Assembly (NCBI GenBank): GCA_913057145.1
Contig: CAJXNJ010000003.1
Coordinates: 1 to 64,000, forward strand
Reading direction: 5' to 3'
DNA: 64,000 nt
From: an uncultured Ectothiorhodospiraceae bacterium
GTDB lineage: Bacteria > Pseudomonadota > Gammaproteobacteria > Nitrococcales > Nitrococcaceae
Shown in pieces: positions 45,331-55,226 of the stretch. The notes beneath the pieces were generated by a model. The model had not been told where the DNA came from. It worked only from the letters and a program-made list of their open reading frames with translations, and made no database searches. Position numbers and translations under genes: made by a program. Numbering within the stretch: the stretch's first letter is position 1; each line of letters opens with the position of its first letter.

Positions 45331-48300
45331 CTAATGAAAATCTCTTGAGCGGGTCTCCAGGCGGCCGAGCAGGTGGCTGTAATCTTCCAGTCGCCCGGCA
45401 ACCAGATGACAGACATCACCGCGTCGCTCCCAGATTCCGACAACGCCCAGCAGTCTGGCACCGATCACCAGACTGCGTTCGCGCTGCGCCAGATCCTTCC
45501 AGATGACGACATTGGTACTGCCGCTTTCATCTTCCAGGGTCAGGAAGACAACGCCACCCGCAGCCCCCGGTCGCTGACGATTGATGACAAGGCCTGCGCA
45601 GCGGGCAATGCGCCGATGTCCTACTGCAGACAGCGCACTCGATGGACGGTAGCCCCGACGTTGCAGGTGAGCGCGCAGAAACGCCATGGGATGCTCGCCA
45701 AGTGTCAGCCCCATGCTGCGATAGTCACTGACGAGATCATCGGCCTTGGACGGGGCAGGCAGTGTATGAGCGCTGTCCTGATGCGGGGCTTGCTCCAGTA
45801 GCGGGCCATTGGCCTCGACGCCCAGCACCTGCCACCAGGCCTGGTGGCGATGACCGCCAAGGCTGCTGAGGGCGCCGGCATCGGCCAGCGCGCGCAAGTG
45901 GCTGCGGTCGAGCCCCGCTCGTCGAGCCATGGTCGCGACATCGTGAAAAGGCCCTTGTTGGTCGCGGCTGGTGCTGATGCGCTTGGCAGCGGTCTCACCC
46001 AGTCCACGAATCAAGCGCATGCCAAGCCGCAGCGCATGCTGATGGGGGCGAGCCGGGTCGTGCTCCAGTGTGCAGTCCCAGTCGCTCTCACAGACATCGA
46101 CGCCACGGACTTCAACGCCATGGGCGCGCGCATCGCGAACCAACTGAGCCGGCGCATAAAAGCCCATGGGTTGGCTGTTGAGCAGGGCGCAGACGAAAAC
46201 AGCCGGGTAGTGATGCTTAATCCATGCCGAGACATAAACCAGTAAAGCAAAGCTCGCCGCGTGAGATTCGGGAAATCCGTACTCTCCGAATCCGCAGATC
46301 TGCTCGAAGAGGCGTTCGGCGAAAGCGGGTGAATAGCCGCGCTCAGCCATGCCCTGGAGCAGTCGCTCACGAAAGGGTCCCAGACCCCCGCGTTTTTTCC
46401 ATGCGGCCATGGCCCGGCGCAGTTGATCGGCCTCACCGGGCGAGAAGCCGGCCGCCACGATGGCAAGCTGCATGACCTGTTCCTGGAAGATTGGCACGCC
46501 GAGAGTGCGCTCCAACACCCCGCGTACGGCATCGCTGGGATAATCGATGGCTTCCTCGCCATTACGCCGACGCAGGTAGGGATGCACCATATCGCCCTGA
46601 ATGGGCCCGGGTCGGACGATGGAGATTTCAATCACCAGATCATAAAAGCAGCGCGGCCGCAGTCTTGGGAGCATGGCCATTTGTGCCCGTGACTCGACCT
46701 GAAACACGCCCATGGTGTCAGCGCGACAGAGCATGTCGTAGACGCCCGGGTCTTCGGCGGGGATATCGGCAAGCCCCAGACGCCGGCCATGATGCTGTTC
46801 AATCAAATCAAAACTGCGACGAATGGCACTGAGCATGCCCAGAGCCAGACAATCGACTTTGAGTAGGCCCAGTGTCTCGAGATCATCCTTGTCCCATTGA
46901 ATGATGCTGCGCCCGGCCATGGCGGCATCCTCTGTGGGCACGAGTTCGCTCAGTGGCCCCTGGCTGATCACGAATCCGCCGACGTGCTGTGAGAGATGCC
47001 GGGGGAAGCCGATGATTTCATGCACCAGGCTCAACAGGCGCTGGATCATGGCGTTGTCAGGGTCAAAGCCGGCTTCCCGCAGACGCTCGGGCGCGATATG
47101 CCGGCCATCCCACCATTGCATCGTCCGGGTCAGCCGTTCGATCTGATCGGTTTCCAGCCCCAGCGCCTTGCCGACATCCCGTAATGCGCTGCGGGGGCGG
47201 TAGCAGATGACAGTGGCCGCCAGAGCAGCCCGATGGCGGCCGTATTTTTGATAAATGTACTGAATGACCTCTTCGCGGCGGTCGTGTTCGAAATCGACGT
47301 CAATATCCGGGGGTTCGCGTCGTTCCCGTGAGATGAAGCGCTCGAACAGAAGGCTTGATCGGACCGGGTCGACAGAGGTGATGCCGAGGCAGTAGCAGAC
47401 AGCGGAATTGGCCGCCGATCCGCGCCCCTGACAGAGAATGCCGCGACTGCGTGCGAAGGCAACGATGTCATGGACGGTGAGAAAATAAGGCTCGTAGGCA
47501 AGCTCATGAATTAATGCAAGCTCGTGTTCAACCGCTTGCCGCACCCGCTCCGGCATACCCTCGGGCCAGCGCTCACGTCCACCTTGTTCAACCAGCTCGC
47601 GCAACCAGCTTGTGGGCGTATGCCCCTCGCCAATGAGCTCCTCGGGGTATTCATAGCGCAGTTCATCCAGAGAAAAGTGGCAATGACGGGCGATGCGCAG
47701 GCTTTCTGCCAGCATCTCGGCCGGATAGAGGCGGGTGAGTGTGTGGCGCGGACGTAAATGCCCTTCGCCGTTGCTGCTGAGTTCGCCGCTGATTCTCCGC
47801 ACAGGGGAGCCCTGGCGGATGGCCTGCAGAGTATCGCGCAGCGCACGTCGGCCCCGTCGGTGCATGGTGACCCCGCCGCTTGCCACGGCCGGCAGACGAT
47901 AACGCCTGCCCAGTGCCTGACAGTGCGCCAGCCGCTCCCGGTCATGACCATCGTGTCGGAGTGCACAGGTCACCCAGGCTCTGCCGATGAACGTCTCGGC
48001 CACCCAGCTGGCAGCTTCCGGGCTGGTGGTCGGTTCCACCACCATAAGCGCCAGACATCCGGGTAGTCCGTCCTGCAGGTCTTCACGTGAGAGCCGGTAT
48101 GCCCCTTTTTTTGCCTGGCTTCGGGCCAGCGAGATCAAGGCCGAAAGGCGGCCATAAGCACGACGGTCGGGTGCCAGCAGGACGAGATGCAGGCCATCAT
48201 CGAGGTGAAATTCGCTGCCGATGATCAGCTGGATGTCTTGTGTCCGGGCTGCTGCATGGGCGCGAACCACACCGGCCAGTGAGCATTCATCGGTTAACGC

Positions 48301-48420
48301 GATTGCCCGATAGCCAAGCGCTGCGGCCCGTCCAACCAGCTCCTCCGGATGAGAGGCGGCGCGCAGAAAGCTGAAATTACTCAGGCAATGCAGTTCGGCA
48401 TAGTCGGCTGCATCGTTCAT
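45331..48420 (-). CDS. dnaE2: error-prone DNA polymerase DnaE2 (ImuC)
   Basis: A 1029-residue C-family polymerase of the SOS mutasome. It has an N-terminal PHP domain (HCLSNFSFLRAASHPEELV), the catalytic aspartates in PPDIDVDFEHDRREEV (about residue 375), and a C-terminal OB-fold part. It is shorter than replicative DnaE (about 1160), as expected for DnaE2. It acts in damage-induced mutagenesis with ImuA and ImuB and is recruited to the clamp through ImuB. It starts two bases after imuB. Confidence 0.95.
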   Translation of the reverse strand: MNDAADYAELHCLSNFSFLRAASHPEELVGRAAALGYRAIALTDECSLAGVVRAHAAARTQDIQLIIGSEFHLDDGLHLVLLAPDRRAYGRLSALISLARSQAKKGAYRLSREDLQDGLPGCLALMVVEPTTSPEAASWVAETFIGRAWVTCALRHDGHDRERLAHCQALGRRYRLPAVASGGVTMHRRGRRALRDTLQAIRQGSPVRRISGELSSNGEGHLRPRHTLTRLYPAEMLAESLRIARHCHFSLDELRYEYPEELIGEGHTPTSWLRELVEQGGRERWPEGMPERVRQAVEHELALIHELAYEPYFLTVHDIVAFARSRGILCQGRGSAANSAVCYCLGITSVDPVRSSLLFERFISRERREPPDIDVDFEHDRREEVIQYIYQKYGRHRAALAATVICYRPRSALRDVGKALGLETDQIERLTRTMQWWDGRHIAPERLREAGFDPDNAMIQRLLSLVHEIIGFPRHLSQHVGGFVISQGPLSELVPTEDAAMAGRSIIQWDKDDLETLGLLKVDCLALGMLSAIRRSFDLIEQHHGRRLGLADIPAEDPGVYDMLCRADTMGVFQVESRAQMAMLPRLRPRCFYDLVIEISIVRPGPIQGDMVHPYLRRRNGEEAIDYPSDAVRGVLERTLGVPIFQEQVMQLAIVAAGFSPGEADQLRRAMAAWKKRGGLGPFRERLLQGMAERGYSPAFAERLFEQICGFGEYGFPESHAASFALLVYVSAWIKHHYPAVFVCALLNSQPMGFYAPAQLVRDARAHGVEVRGVDVCESDWDCTLEHDPARPHQHALRLGMRLIRGLGETAAKRISTSRDQQGPFHDVATMARRAGLDRSHLRALADAGALSSLGGHRHQAWWQVLGVEANGPLLEQAPHQDSAHTLPAPSKADDLVSDYRSMGLTLGEHPMAFLRAHLQRRGYRPSSALSAVGHRRIARCAGLVINRQRPGAAGGVVFLTLEDESGSTNVVIWKDLAQRERSLVIGARLLGVVGIWERRGDVCHLVAGRLEDYSHLLGRLETRSRDFH

Positions 48421-48422
48421 GA

Positions 48423-49895
48423 TCAGGCAAAGATTCCATGCAGATACCAGCTTCGCTCGCCACGGCGTTCACGAAAAACCCATAATCGCTGGCCCTGGCT
48501 GTTGCGTGCCTGATAGTAATCGCGTGCGATATCTCCACCATCCCACCAGCCGCTTTCTATCCGCTCAGGGCCGTTTTCGAGTACCAGCGCACCGTTATAG
48601 ACGGGCTGTCCCTGCTGACAGTTGAGTTGTTGGGGCTGAGGTAACAGCCAGAAGGGGCGGTCAGCCGGTGTCCGGGTGTGCCGGTTCTGATGACTCGACA
48701 AGGGGGCTTTTTGATGCTGGCCGCTGCCGGGGCGAATATATTGCCAGGCCCGTTCAGGCCGATGCTCGGCGCACAGAGCCAGCGTTTTGACACGATCGCT
48801 GCCAAGGCGATTATCGAGTGTCTCAACCAGAGGCTCCCAGGCAATGGATGGTTCATGCACGGCATCTTCGGTGATCAGGTCAAGCCGATTGTTGCTCCCC
48901 TGCATGGCATACAGACGGCCAGCCTGCAGTGTTATCCCCGTTATGCCGTCTTTAATGCTGAGTCGCTCCAGTCTGCGCTCGAGCAGCAACCGCATGTGTG
49001 CAGCATCACGCCCTGGCCTGAGCAGGCCCAGCGTGAACGGCAGGGCTTCGCTGCTTTGTTGCGCGAGTGTAAAACGCAGTCGCATGACACCGGCGTCACG
49101 CCGGCGCAGGTCGGCACAAAGTCCTTCAATGAGCTGTGCCATGCCGGGGTAGAGCTGCTGTACATCGGTAATCGGCTCGAGAAATTCCATCTCACTGCGA
49201 AACTGCGCGGGTGGCGTCCAGTCCGCTCGTGGATCGGGGCGTTCTCCATGCGCTTTCTGCAGCGTGTGTATGAGGGCCTTGCCGAGTCGGCGCAGTGCAC
49301 CAGCGGTAGGCAACGCGCGAATATCACCGATGCAGTGACAGCCAAGGCCTTGTAGTGCTGTGCTTTGTTTGGCATCAAGCGCCAGGACATCCACCGGCAG
49401 TGATGCCAGTGCATGATTCAGCTCACTGCGCTGCATGACGGGTGTCTGTCTGCCGCTGCGCGCCATCAGGCCAGCCGCCGTTGGTGTCGGGGCAATGCCC
49501 ATCATGACTCGATGGCCGAGTCTGTGGAGTCCCTGATGGATTTTTTGTCGCAGCGGCTCAAGGCCCTGGAAATAGCGCAGGCTGCCGCCAATCTCAAGTA
49601 ACAGACCAGAGGGTGGGTCGAGACTGACACGGGCGGTGAACTGCCCGGCCCAGGTGGCCAGCTGTTCCAGTCTTTTTTGCTCGTTCTGAATAACCCGGGG
49701 GTGATGACGTAAATCTTCGGCCAGTGCATGGGCGGCGGATGGCGTCATGCCAATTTTAATGCCATGACGACAGGCCTGGCGGTTACAGTCGATGACTGCA
49801 CCGGCCTCGCTGATAATCAGCGGGCGATCACCGGTCTCGGCATCGCCGAATGACTCCACCGGTAAATGAGGCAGGTAGATACATAGCCAGAGCAT
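48423..49895 (-). CDS. imuB: ImuB, Y-family polymerase-like mutasome subunit
   Basis: A 490-residue Y-family protein without polymerase activity. The acidic metal ligands of DinB-type enzymes are lost: the first region reads LCIYLPHLPVESF and the second LLLEIGGSLRYF. ImuB acts as a bridge between the sliding clamp, DnaE2 and ImuA. The C-terminus contains RPFWLLPQPQQLN typical of ImuB. It is the third gene of the lexA-imuA-imuB-dnaE2 operon. Confidence 0.94.
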   Translation of the reverse strand: MLWLCIYLPHLPVESFGDAETGDRPLIISEAGAVIDCNRQACRHGIKIGMTPSAAHALAEDLRHHPRVIQNEQKRLEQLATWAGQFTARVSLDPPSGLLLEIGGSLRYFQGLEPLRQKIHQGLHRLGHRVMMGIAPTPTAAGLMARSGRQTPVMQRSELNHALASLPVDVLALDAKQSTALQGLGCHCIGDIRALPTAGALRRLGKALIHTLQKAHGERPDPRADWTPPAQFRSEMEFLEPITDVQQLYPGMAQLIEGLCADLRRRDAGVMRLRFTLAQQSSEALPFTLGLLRPGRDAAHMRLLLERRLERLSIKDGITGITLQAGRLYAMQGSNNRLDLITEDAVHEPSIAWEPLVETLDNRLGSDRVKTLALCAEHRPERAWQYIRPGSGQHQKAPLSSHQNRHTRTPADRPFWLLPQPQQLNCQQGQPVYNGALVLENGPERIESGWWDGGDIARDYYQARNSQGQRLWVFRERRGERSWYLHGIFA

Positions 49896-49931
49896 TGCCG
49901 TTGTCCCATTCGCTTGTTCCGGCTAATGCAC

Positions 49932-50606
49932 TCAAGGCTCAAGCGGCAATGCCTGCTGCTGGCGTACGGGCGAGCCTGCCCAGTGATCCAGGCTGATGCT
50001 GCCGGCGGGGGTGCCGCGACATTTGAGGATGCGTACATTCAGTCGCTCCCTGCTGCTGTCCTCCAGCATCAGTCGCAGGGCTGCCGGTGAGCGTTGTTGG
50101 GCAGCAGTCTGTTCCCTGAAAAGCAGCCCGAGACTGTCGCCGGCCTCTGCAGCGAGCTGCAGACGGCGCAGGCTGCGCTCATCACATTGTCGCGGCCACA
50201 GCAGTACGGCGGCACAGGTGCCGGAGCGCAGTGCCTGCTCAACAGCCCATAAGCTTTGGCTGGCCTCTCCGGGGTGGACTGTCAGGACGCGTGAGAGATC
50301 CAGGCCCTGAGCTGCCAGTGCCGGGGCATAAGGCAGGAAGGGTGGGGCAACCATGGCAATCCAGCGGCCGCCACGAGAGAGTCTTGCCAGCGCGGGCATC
50401 AGTAGCTGTAGTTCTCCCATACCGTGCCGACCGTGCAGAATTTCCGTGAGTGCCGCGGGTGGCAGACCACCGCCCGGCAATACGCTATCCAGTGCCGAGA
50501 AGCCGGTGGGAATATGCCGCTCTGATGCATGATCCCGGGTGCCGCCCTGGTCGGTGGCGCGCCAGATGCCGGGCTGTTCGAGTAGTTGGTCAATGGCCTG
50601 TTGCAT
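49932..50606 (-). CDS. imuA: ImuA (SulA/RecA-like mutasome subunit)
   Basis: A 224-residue protein related to the RecA core and SulA. The characteristic IPTGFSALDSVLPGGGLPPA and ALTEILHGRHGMGELQLLMP lie in the first 75 residues. ImuA tunes the ImuB-DnaE2 polymerase. ATG 50606 was preferred over the longer frame up to 50870, which would run into lexA coding sequence. It follows lexA by 25 bases. Confidence 0.92.
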   Translation of the reverse strand: MQQAIDQLLEQPGIWRATDQGGTRDHASERHIPTGFSALDSVLPGGGLPPAALTEILHGRHGMGELQLLMPALARLSRGGRWIAMVAPPFLPYAPALAAQGLDLSRVLTVHPGEASQSLWAVEQALRSGTCAAVLLWPRQCDERSLRRLQLAAEAGDSLGLLFREQTAAQQRSPAALRLMLEDSSRERLNVRILKCRGTPAGSISLDHWAGSPVRQQQALPLEP

Positions 50607-50631
50607 AATGAACCCCTTGTCTCTGGATGCC

Positions 50632-51252
50632 TTAAAGCCCGGAGCGAATAACACCGACACCGATCCCCTCGATGACCAGTTCGTCCTGACGAAGATCAAG
50701 CGTGATGGGATTGAAGTCGGGGTTTTCCGGGAGCAGCTGTACCTGATGTCCCTGACGCGAAAAGCGCTTGACGGTGACTTCGTCATGCAGACGGGCCACG
50801 ACAATCTGTCCTTCGCGTGCGTCACTGGTGCGATGAACCGCCAGCAGGTCGCCATCGAGAATGCCGGCATCGCGCATGCTCATTCCACGAACGCGCAGCA
50901 GATAATCCGCACCGGGGGAGAAAAGGCCGGCGCTGACCTGGTAGTGATGATCGACATGCGCTTCTGCCAGCATCGGGCTGCCTGCTGCTACCCGTCCGAT
51001 CACCGGCAGTCCGTTTTCTTCTTCGTCCTCCTCGATGGGCTCCGCGCACAGGCGAATGCCGCGGGAGGCGCCGGGCTGCAGGGTGATGGCGCCTTTTCGT
51101 GCCAGCGCCCGCAGATGCTGCTCAGCGGCATTGGCTGAGCGAAAACCGAGCGCCTCGGCAATTTCACTGCGCGTGGGCGGATAGCCGCTGCGCTCAATGA
51201 AAGCCTGAATCAGATCAAGAATCTGTTGTTGACGCGGTGTGAGTTGATCCAT
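50632..51252 (-). CDS. lexA: LexA SOS repressor / S24 autoprotease
   Basis: A 206-residue LexA. The winged helix includes [20 protein letters not shown]; the self-cleavage bond is A90-G91 (VAAGSP) and the catalytic dyad is S125 (GMSM) and K162, each exactly six residues beyond the E. coli positions (84/85, 119, 156). It represses SOS genes until RecA filaments trigger self-cleavage. It heads the mutagenesis operon and is autoregulated through the boxes at 51253-51290. Start ATG 51252 gives [12 protein letters not shown]; a frame open to 51288 would cross the operator. Confidence 0.96.
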   Translation of the reverse strand: MDQLTPRQQQILDLIQAFIERSGYPPTRSEIAEALGFRSANAAEQHLRALARKGAITLQPGASRGIRLCAEPIEEDEEENGLPVIGRVAAGSPMLAEAHVDHHYQVSAGLFSPGADYLLRVRGMSMRDAGILDGDLLAVHRTSDAREGQIVVARLHDEVTVKRFSRQGHQVQLLPENPDFNPITLDLRQDELVIEGIGVGVIRSGL

Positions 51253-51290
51253 GGGTGTTAATTTATACAGTACTGTATGGATATGCAATA
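51253..51290. promoter_or_regulatory. two abutting LexA (SOS) boxes in the lexA-relA promoter region
   Basis: The perfect palindrome ATACAGTACTGTAT (51265-51278) is the junction of two divergent SOS half-sites. Reading right, TACTGTAT begins a box at 51271-51290 that matches the 20-base E. coli consensus at 16 positions. Reading left, a box at 51272-51253 matches at 14 (core CTGT-N8-ACAC). The left box touches the lexA start codon. The right one covers the likely -35 of relA (TGGATA 51278-51283, then TAAAAT 51302-51307 after 18 bases), which would give a nearly leaderless relA mRNA. Confidence 0.75.
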
Positions 51291-51314
51291 GCTGAAAGCG
51301 ATAAAATATTGGCT

Positions 51315-53522
51315 ATGGTCCAATCGAGTGAACAATCAGCCGCCAATCGCCCGGGGGATCAGTCCTTTGGCGATTGGCTCGAGGGTTTGCCGCTGAGCCT
51401 GCATGACGCCGAACGCGAGCGGCTTCATGCAGCCTGGCAATTGGCGGTCGATCAGTATGGCGAGCAGACCCGAACGCTCACTGACCGGCGCATCGATCAT
51501 GCCCTGAGCGTGGCGGAAATCCTCGCCTCCCTCGGCCTGGATGCCGACTCTCTGATTGCCGCACTGCTGCACGATTTACCCCTTTGTGATGGTCCGGATG
51601 TGGCTGAGATTGCCAGGGTGGCGGGGCGCACAGTGGCCGATCTGGTCGAGGGCGGTCTGCGGATGCAGCAGGTCAGTCGCCTGCATGCAGCCGGTCAGGA
51701 CAGTCATGCCGGTGAGCGTGCCGAAGCCCTGCGCAAAATGCTGCTGGCCATGGCCCGCGATATTCGTGTGGTGTTTCTGGTCCTCGCGGAGCGATTGCAC
51801 GACATGCGCCTTTTGCGTGCGCTGCCGCAAGCCGAACAGCGGCGGATCGCCCGCGAGACCCTCGATCTTTACGCCCCGCTCGCCAACCGTCTGGGTATCT
51901 GGCAGATCAAATGGGAGCTTGAGGATCTTGCTTTCCGCCATCTCGAGCCCGAGTCGTATCAGCGCATCGCCCGGCTGCTCTCCGAGAAGCGGGTCGATCG
52001 CGAGCGTTTTATCGAATCCATGCGTGAGCGTATCGCCTCAGCCCTGGATGCTGCGGGTATTGCTGCCGAGGTCACCGGCCGGCCCAAGCACATCTACAGC
52101 ATCTACCGGAAGATGCAGCGCAAGGGCCTGGGTTTTGATGAACTCTATGATCTGCGGGCGCTGCGGGTCCTGGTTGAGGACATACCGGCCTGTTATGCCG
52201 CCCTCGGCGTGGTGCACAGTCTCTGGCAGCCGATTGCGCGTGAGTTTGATGACTACATCGCAAGCCCCAAGGAAAACGACTATCGCTCGCTGCATACGGC
52301 GGTGGTCGGTGATGGCGGTCGGGCGGTGGAGGTCCAGATCCGCACTCATCAGATGCATGAGCAGGCCGAGCTCGGTATTGCAGCCCACTGGCGTTACAAG
52401 GAAGGCCGCGGCGAGGATCCGGATTTTGACGCCCGTGTGGTCTGGCTGCGTAAATTGCTCGAATCATCGGCGGAGGCCGATGAGGATTTTATTGACCGCT
52501 TTCGTGCCGAGGTCTTTCAGGACCGGGTCTATGTGATTACCCCACAGGGTGATGTGGTTGATCTGCCCAATGGCGCAACGCCCCTTGATTTTGCCTACAG
52601 CATTCACAGCGAAATCGGGCATCGCTGTCGCGGTGCCCGGGTCAATGGCCGCATCGTGCCGCTGACGCGGGTTCTGCAGACGGGCGATCAGGTCGAGATC
52701 ATGACCACGCGCAGTGGTACACCCAGTCGCGATTGGCTCAATCCGGCGCTTGGCTATTTGCACTCCGCCCGGGCCCGTCACAAGGTTCGCGCCTGGTTCC
52801 GTCAGCAGGATCACGACAAGAATGTGGAGCTGGGGCGTGAGCTGCTCTCCCGCGAGCTGCATCGTCTCGGGCTGGAAGGCATTAATCTCGAGCATCTCGC
52901 CGAGCGTTCAAAATTCCCCAGGCTGCCGGATTTTCTGGCAGCGGTCGGGCGTGGCGATATCAGCGGTGGTCAGATTGCCGGTTTGCTGCGGGACAAGCTG
53001 TTGCCGGCAGCCAGCGAGGGTTTTGCGCCGGCACCGAGTCGCCGTGGCGCGGCTGCCGGGCGCAAACCTGCCGCCGATGACATTCGCATCTACGGGGTGG
53101 GCAACCTGCTCACGCGGCTTGCCCGCTGCTGTCAGCCGGCCCCGGGGGATACCATTGTCGGGTTTATTACCCGCGGTGAGGGCGTCACGATCCATCGTCA
53201 GGACTGCCGCAACCTGGCCCGCTTGCAGGAGAAGTCACCGGAGCGGCTCATTGATGTGAGCTGGAGTGATGAAACCGGTCAGCATTATCCGGTGGACATC
53301 ACTGTCGAGGCCTATGATCGCCAGGGGCTGATCCGCGATATCTCCTCGCTGCTGAACAATGAAGGGATTAACGTGACCGCCGTGAATACCCGGACCGATC
53401 CGCAGGATCAGGTGGCGCGCATGACCCTGACCGTTGAGATCGGCGATGTCGATCAGCTCAGCCGGGTGATGGAGCGGATTGCCGGGCTGCGCAATATTCG
53501 GGATGTGCATCGTGCGAGCTAG
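51315..53522 (+). CDS. relA: (p)ppGpp synthetase RelA
   Basis: A 735-residue ribosome-associated alarmone synthetase. The N-terminal hydrolase-like domain keeps H86-D87 (ALLHDLPLCDG) but the following Glu-Asp pair needed by SpoT is replaced (Leu and Cys), so it should not hydrolyse (p)ppGpp. The synthetase domain carries KHIYSIYRKMQRKGLGFDEL and the RelA-type acidic motif EFDDYIASPKENDYRSLHT (about residue 300). TGS (VYVITPQGDVVDLPNGATPL), a zinc-finger/conserved Cys region (ARCCQPAPGD) and an ACT domain follow. ATG 51315 has no clear ribosome site. Divergent from lexA. Confidence 0.95.
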   Translation: MVQSSEQSAANRPGDQSFGDWLEGLPLSLHDAERERLHAAWQLAVDQYGEQTRTLTDRRIDHALSVAEILASLGLDADSLIAALLHDLPLCDGPDVAEIARVAGRTVADLVEGGLRMQQVSRLHAAGQDSHAGERAEALRKMLLAMARDIRVVFLVLAERLHDMRLLRALPQAEQRRIARETLDLYAPLANRLGIWQIKWELEDLAFRHLEPESYQRIARLLSEKRVDRERFIESMRERIASALDAAGIAAEVTGRPKHIYSIYRKMQRKGLGFDELYDLRALRVLVEDIPACYAALGVVHSLWQPIAREFDDYIASPKENDYRSLHTAVVGDGGRAVEVQIRTHQMHEQAELGIAAHWRYKEGRGEDPDFDARVVWLRKLLESSAEADEDFIDRFRAEVFQDRVYVITPQGDVVDLPNGATPLDFAYSIHSEIGHRCRGARVNGRIVPLTRVLQTGDQVEIMTTRSGTPSRDWLNPALGYLHSARARHKVRAWFRQQDHDKNVELGRELLSRELHRLGLEGINLEHLAERSKFPRLPDFLAAVGRGDISGGQIAGLLRDKLLPAASEGFAPAPSRRGAAAGRKPAADDIRIYGVGNLLTRLARCCQPAPGDTIVGFITRGEGVTIHRQDCRNLARLQEKSPERLIDVSWSDETGQHYPVDITVEAYDRQGLIRDISSLLNNEGINVTAVNTRTDPQDQVARMTLTVEIGDVDQLSRVMERIAGLRNIRDVHRAS

Positions 53523-55158
53523 GCTGCTGCTCGCCTTTGGGCTGCTGTGCCTGCCGCCTGCGCTGCCAGCTGCGGAGAAGACCGCGGCGCTGGCAGACTG
53601 CGGCCAACCCGGAGTCACCGAACTTGCAGCGATTCGGGGGTTGGATCAGCCCGCCCTTGCCGAAGGCACGGCGGTGGTCGTCGAGGCCACGGTAACCGCG
53701 AGCTTTCCCGGTGATGCGCAGTTGAGCGGCTTCTATCTTCAACAGGAATTACCCCGGGCAGGTGTTTTTGTTTATGCCCCGGATCTGACTGCCGACACAG
53801 CGCCACGGGCCGGTGAACGCTGGCGGGTGCTGGCGCGCACGGGTCGTTATCGAGGCCGGGTCCAGCTTGAATGGGTTGAGGATCTGCGCCGTTGCGGGGA
53901 GTCCCAACCGAGGCCTGCCATCCTTGATCCGGGCGATCCCGAGGCCTACGCCGTTCATGAAGACCAGCTCGTCACCCTGGATACCCCGTTGGTCGTGGCA
54001 GATACCTATGAACTCGGTCGCTACGGCAGTCTGCGCCTGGCTATAGGGGGACGGGCATTTACGGCAAACAACGGCGTTTCGGCTGGCCGCTTGTTGCCGC
54101 TGCGGCTTGATGATGGCAGTTATCGCCGCGATCCTCGCCCGGTGCCGCATCTTGGTAATCAGGGCGTTCGGCGTGCCGGCGACCGTTTGCTGGGCGTCAC
54201 CGGTATTCTCACCCGGGCATTTGGTGCCTGGAGAATCCATCCGGTCTCCAATCCGGTTTTCTCTCCAGATAATCCGCGCCCTGAAATGCCCGCCGCCGCC
54301 GCTGCTGGAGGATTGAGGGTCCTGCAGCTGAATTTACGCAATTACTTTCTCGATCTGGGCCAGCGCGGTGCGGCCAGTGCCGAGGCACTCACCCGTCAGC
54401 GCGCTCGTCTGCGGCAGCTGATCCGGCCCCTGAGCGCCGATGTGCTGGTATTGCACGAGGTGCAGAATACAGTCGCTGCGGTTGATGATCTGCTGGCGAT
54501 ACTGAATGAAGGCCTGCCTGAAGACCTGCATTACCGCGCCGCCCTCGATGCCCGGAGTCCGGCGGCCATTCGCAGTGTCGTGCTCTATCGCGATTCTCAG
54601 GCCCGCAAAGTGCGCACCCTCCGGCTGGTGGATGATGCTCACCCGCGTGACCCTCTAGTGGTTGAATTCATGCAGCCTGATGGGAAGCGCTGGGGAATAC
54701 TTGCCGCGCATTTCAAGTCGCGCGGTGGCTGCCCGGACGCCGGCGATACCGATCGGGGCGAGGGGTGCTGGGCGCAACGACGCGAAAGACAATCCGATTC
54801 GTTACTTGAGTGGTTATCCGGTCATTCCCTGCTGCCTGCCGATCATTATCCGATGCTGGTATTGGCCGATTTCAACGCCTATGCCGAGGAAGCAGCGATG
54901 CAGACCTGGCATATGGCCGGATTCATGGATCTCATTGCCCGGGAGATTCCCGCTGAGCGCCGCTATACCTATATTTACCGCGGGCAGTCCGGCTATCTCG
55001 ACCACGCCCTGGCAACGCCTGCGATGCGTGAGTATCTGGCATCCATTGAACTATGGCCGGTTAATGCCGATGAGCCTGCTTATCTGAGCGACGAGGGCAA
55101 GGCAATCTGGCGGATATCGGATCATGATCCGATGGTGATTGATCTGCGGTTGCCTTGA
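53503..55158 (+). CDS. secreted endonuclease/exonuclease/phosphatase-family nuclease
   Basis: A protein of about 551 residues with a signal peptide (LLLAFGLLCLPPALPAA). An N-terminal OB-type part (about 40-250) resembles the ExeM/NucH extracellular nuclease group, and the C-terminal catalytic domain shows LQLNLRNYF, LHEVQN (metal Glu), LADFNAY (D-x-N) and ISDHDPMVIDL (His-Asp). It may degrade extracellular DNA for nutrients or biofilm control. Start uncertain: ATG 53503 or GTG 53512, both overlapping the relA end. Confidence 0.87.
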   Translation: MCIVRARLLLAFGLLCLPPALPAAEKTAALADCGQPGVTELAAIRGLDQPALAEGTAVVVEATVTASFPGDAQLSGFYLQQELPRAGVFVYAPDLTADTAPRAGERWRVLARTGRYRGRVQLEWVEDLRRCGESQPRPAILDPGDPEAYAVHEDQLVTLDTPLVVADTYELGRYGSLRLAIGGRAFTANNGVSAGRLLPLRLDDGSYRRDPRPVPHLGNQGVRRAGDRLLGVTGILTRAFGAWRIHPVSNPVFSPDNPRPEMPAAAAAGGLRVLQLNLRNYFLDLGQRGAASAEALTRQRARLRQLIRPLSADVLVLHEVQNTVAAVDDLLAILNEGLPEDLHYRAALDARSPAAIRSVVLYRDSQARKVRTLRLVDDAHPRDPLVVEFMQPDGKRWGILAAHFKSRGGCPDAGDTDRGEGCWAQRRERQSDSLLEWLSGHSLLPADHYPMLVLADFNAYAEEAAMQTWHMAGFMDLIAREIPAERRYTYIYRGQSGYLDHALATPAMREYLASIELWPVNADEPAYLSDEGKAIWRISDHDPMVIDLRLP

Positions 55159-55162
55159 CATG

Positions 55163-55177
55163 AGCCGGATGCCGGCT
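55163..55177 (+). other. GC-rich hairpin after the nuclease gene
   Basis: AGCCGG/CCGGCT with a three-base ATG loop, five bases after the nuclease stop. There is no T tract, so it is not a standard intrinsic terminator; it may protect the 3' end or assist Rho-dependent termination. Confidence 0.3.
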
Positions 55178-55226
55178 GATAACTTGCCTGCTTATCGAAC
55201 ATCTCGCCGCTAAATCGGAGCCAGTT

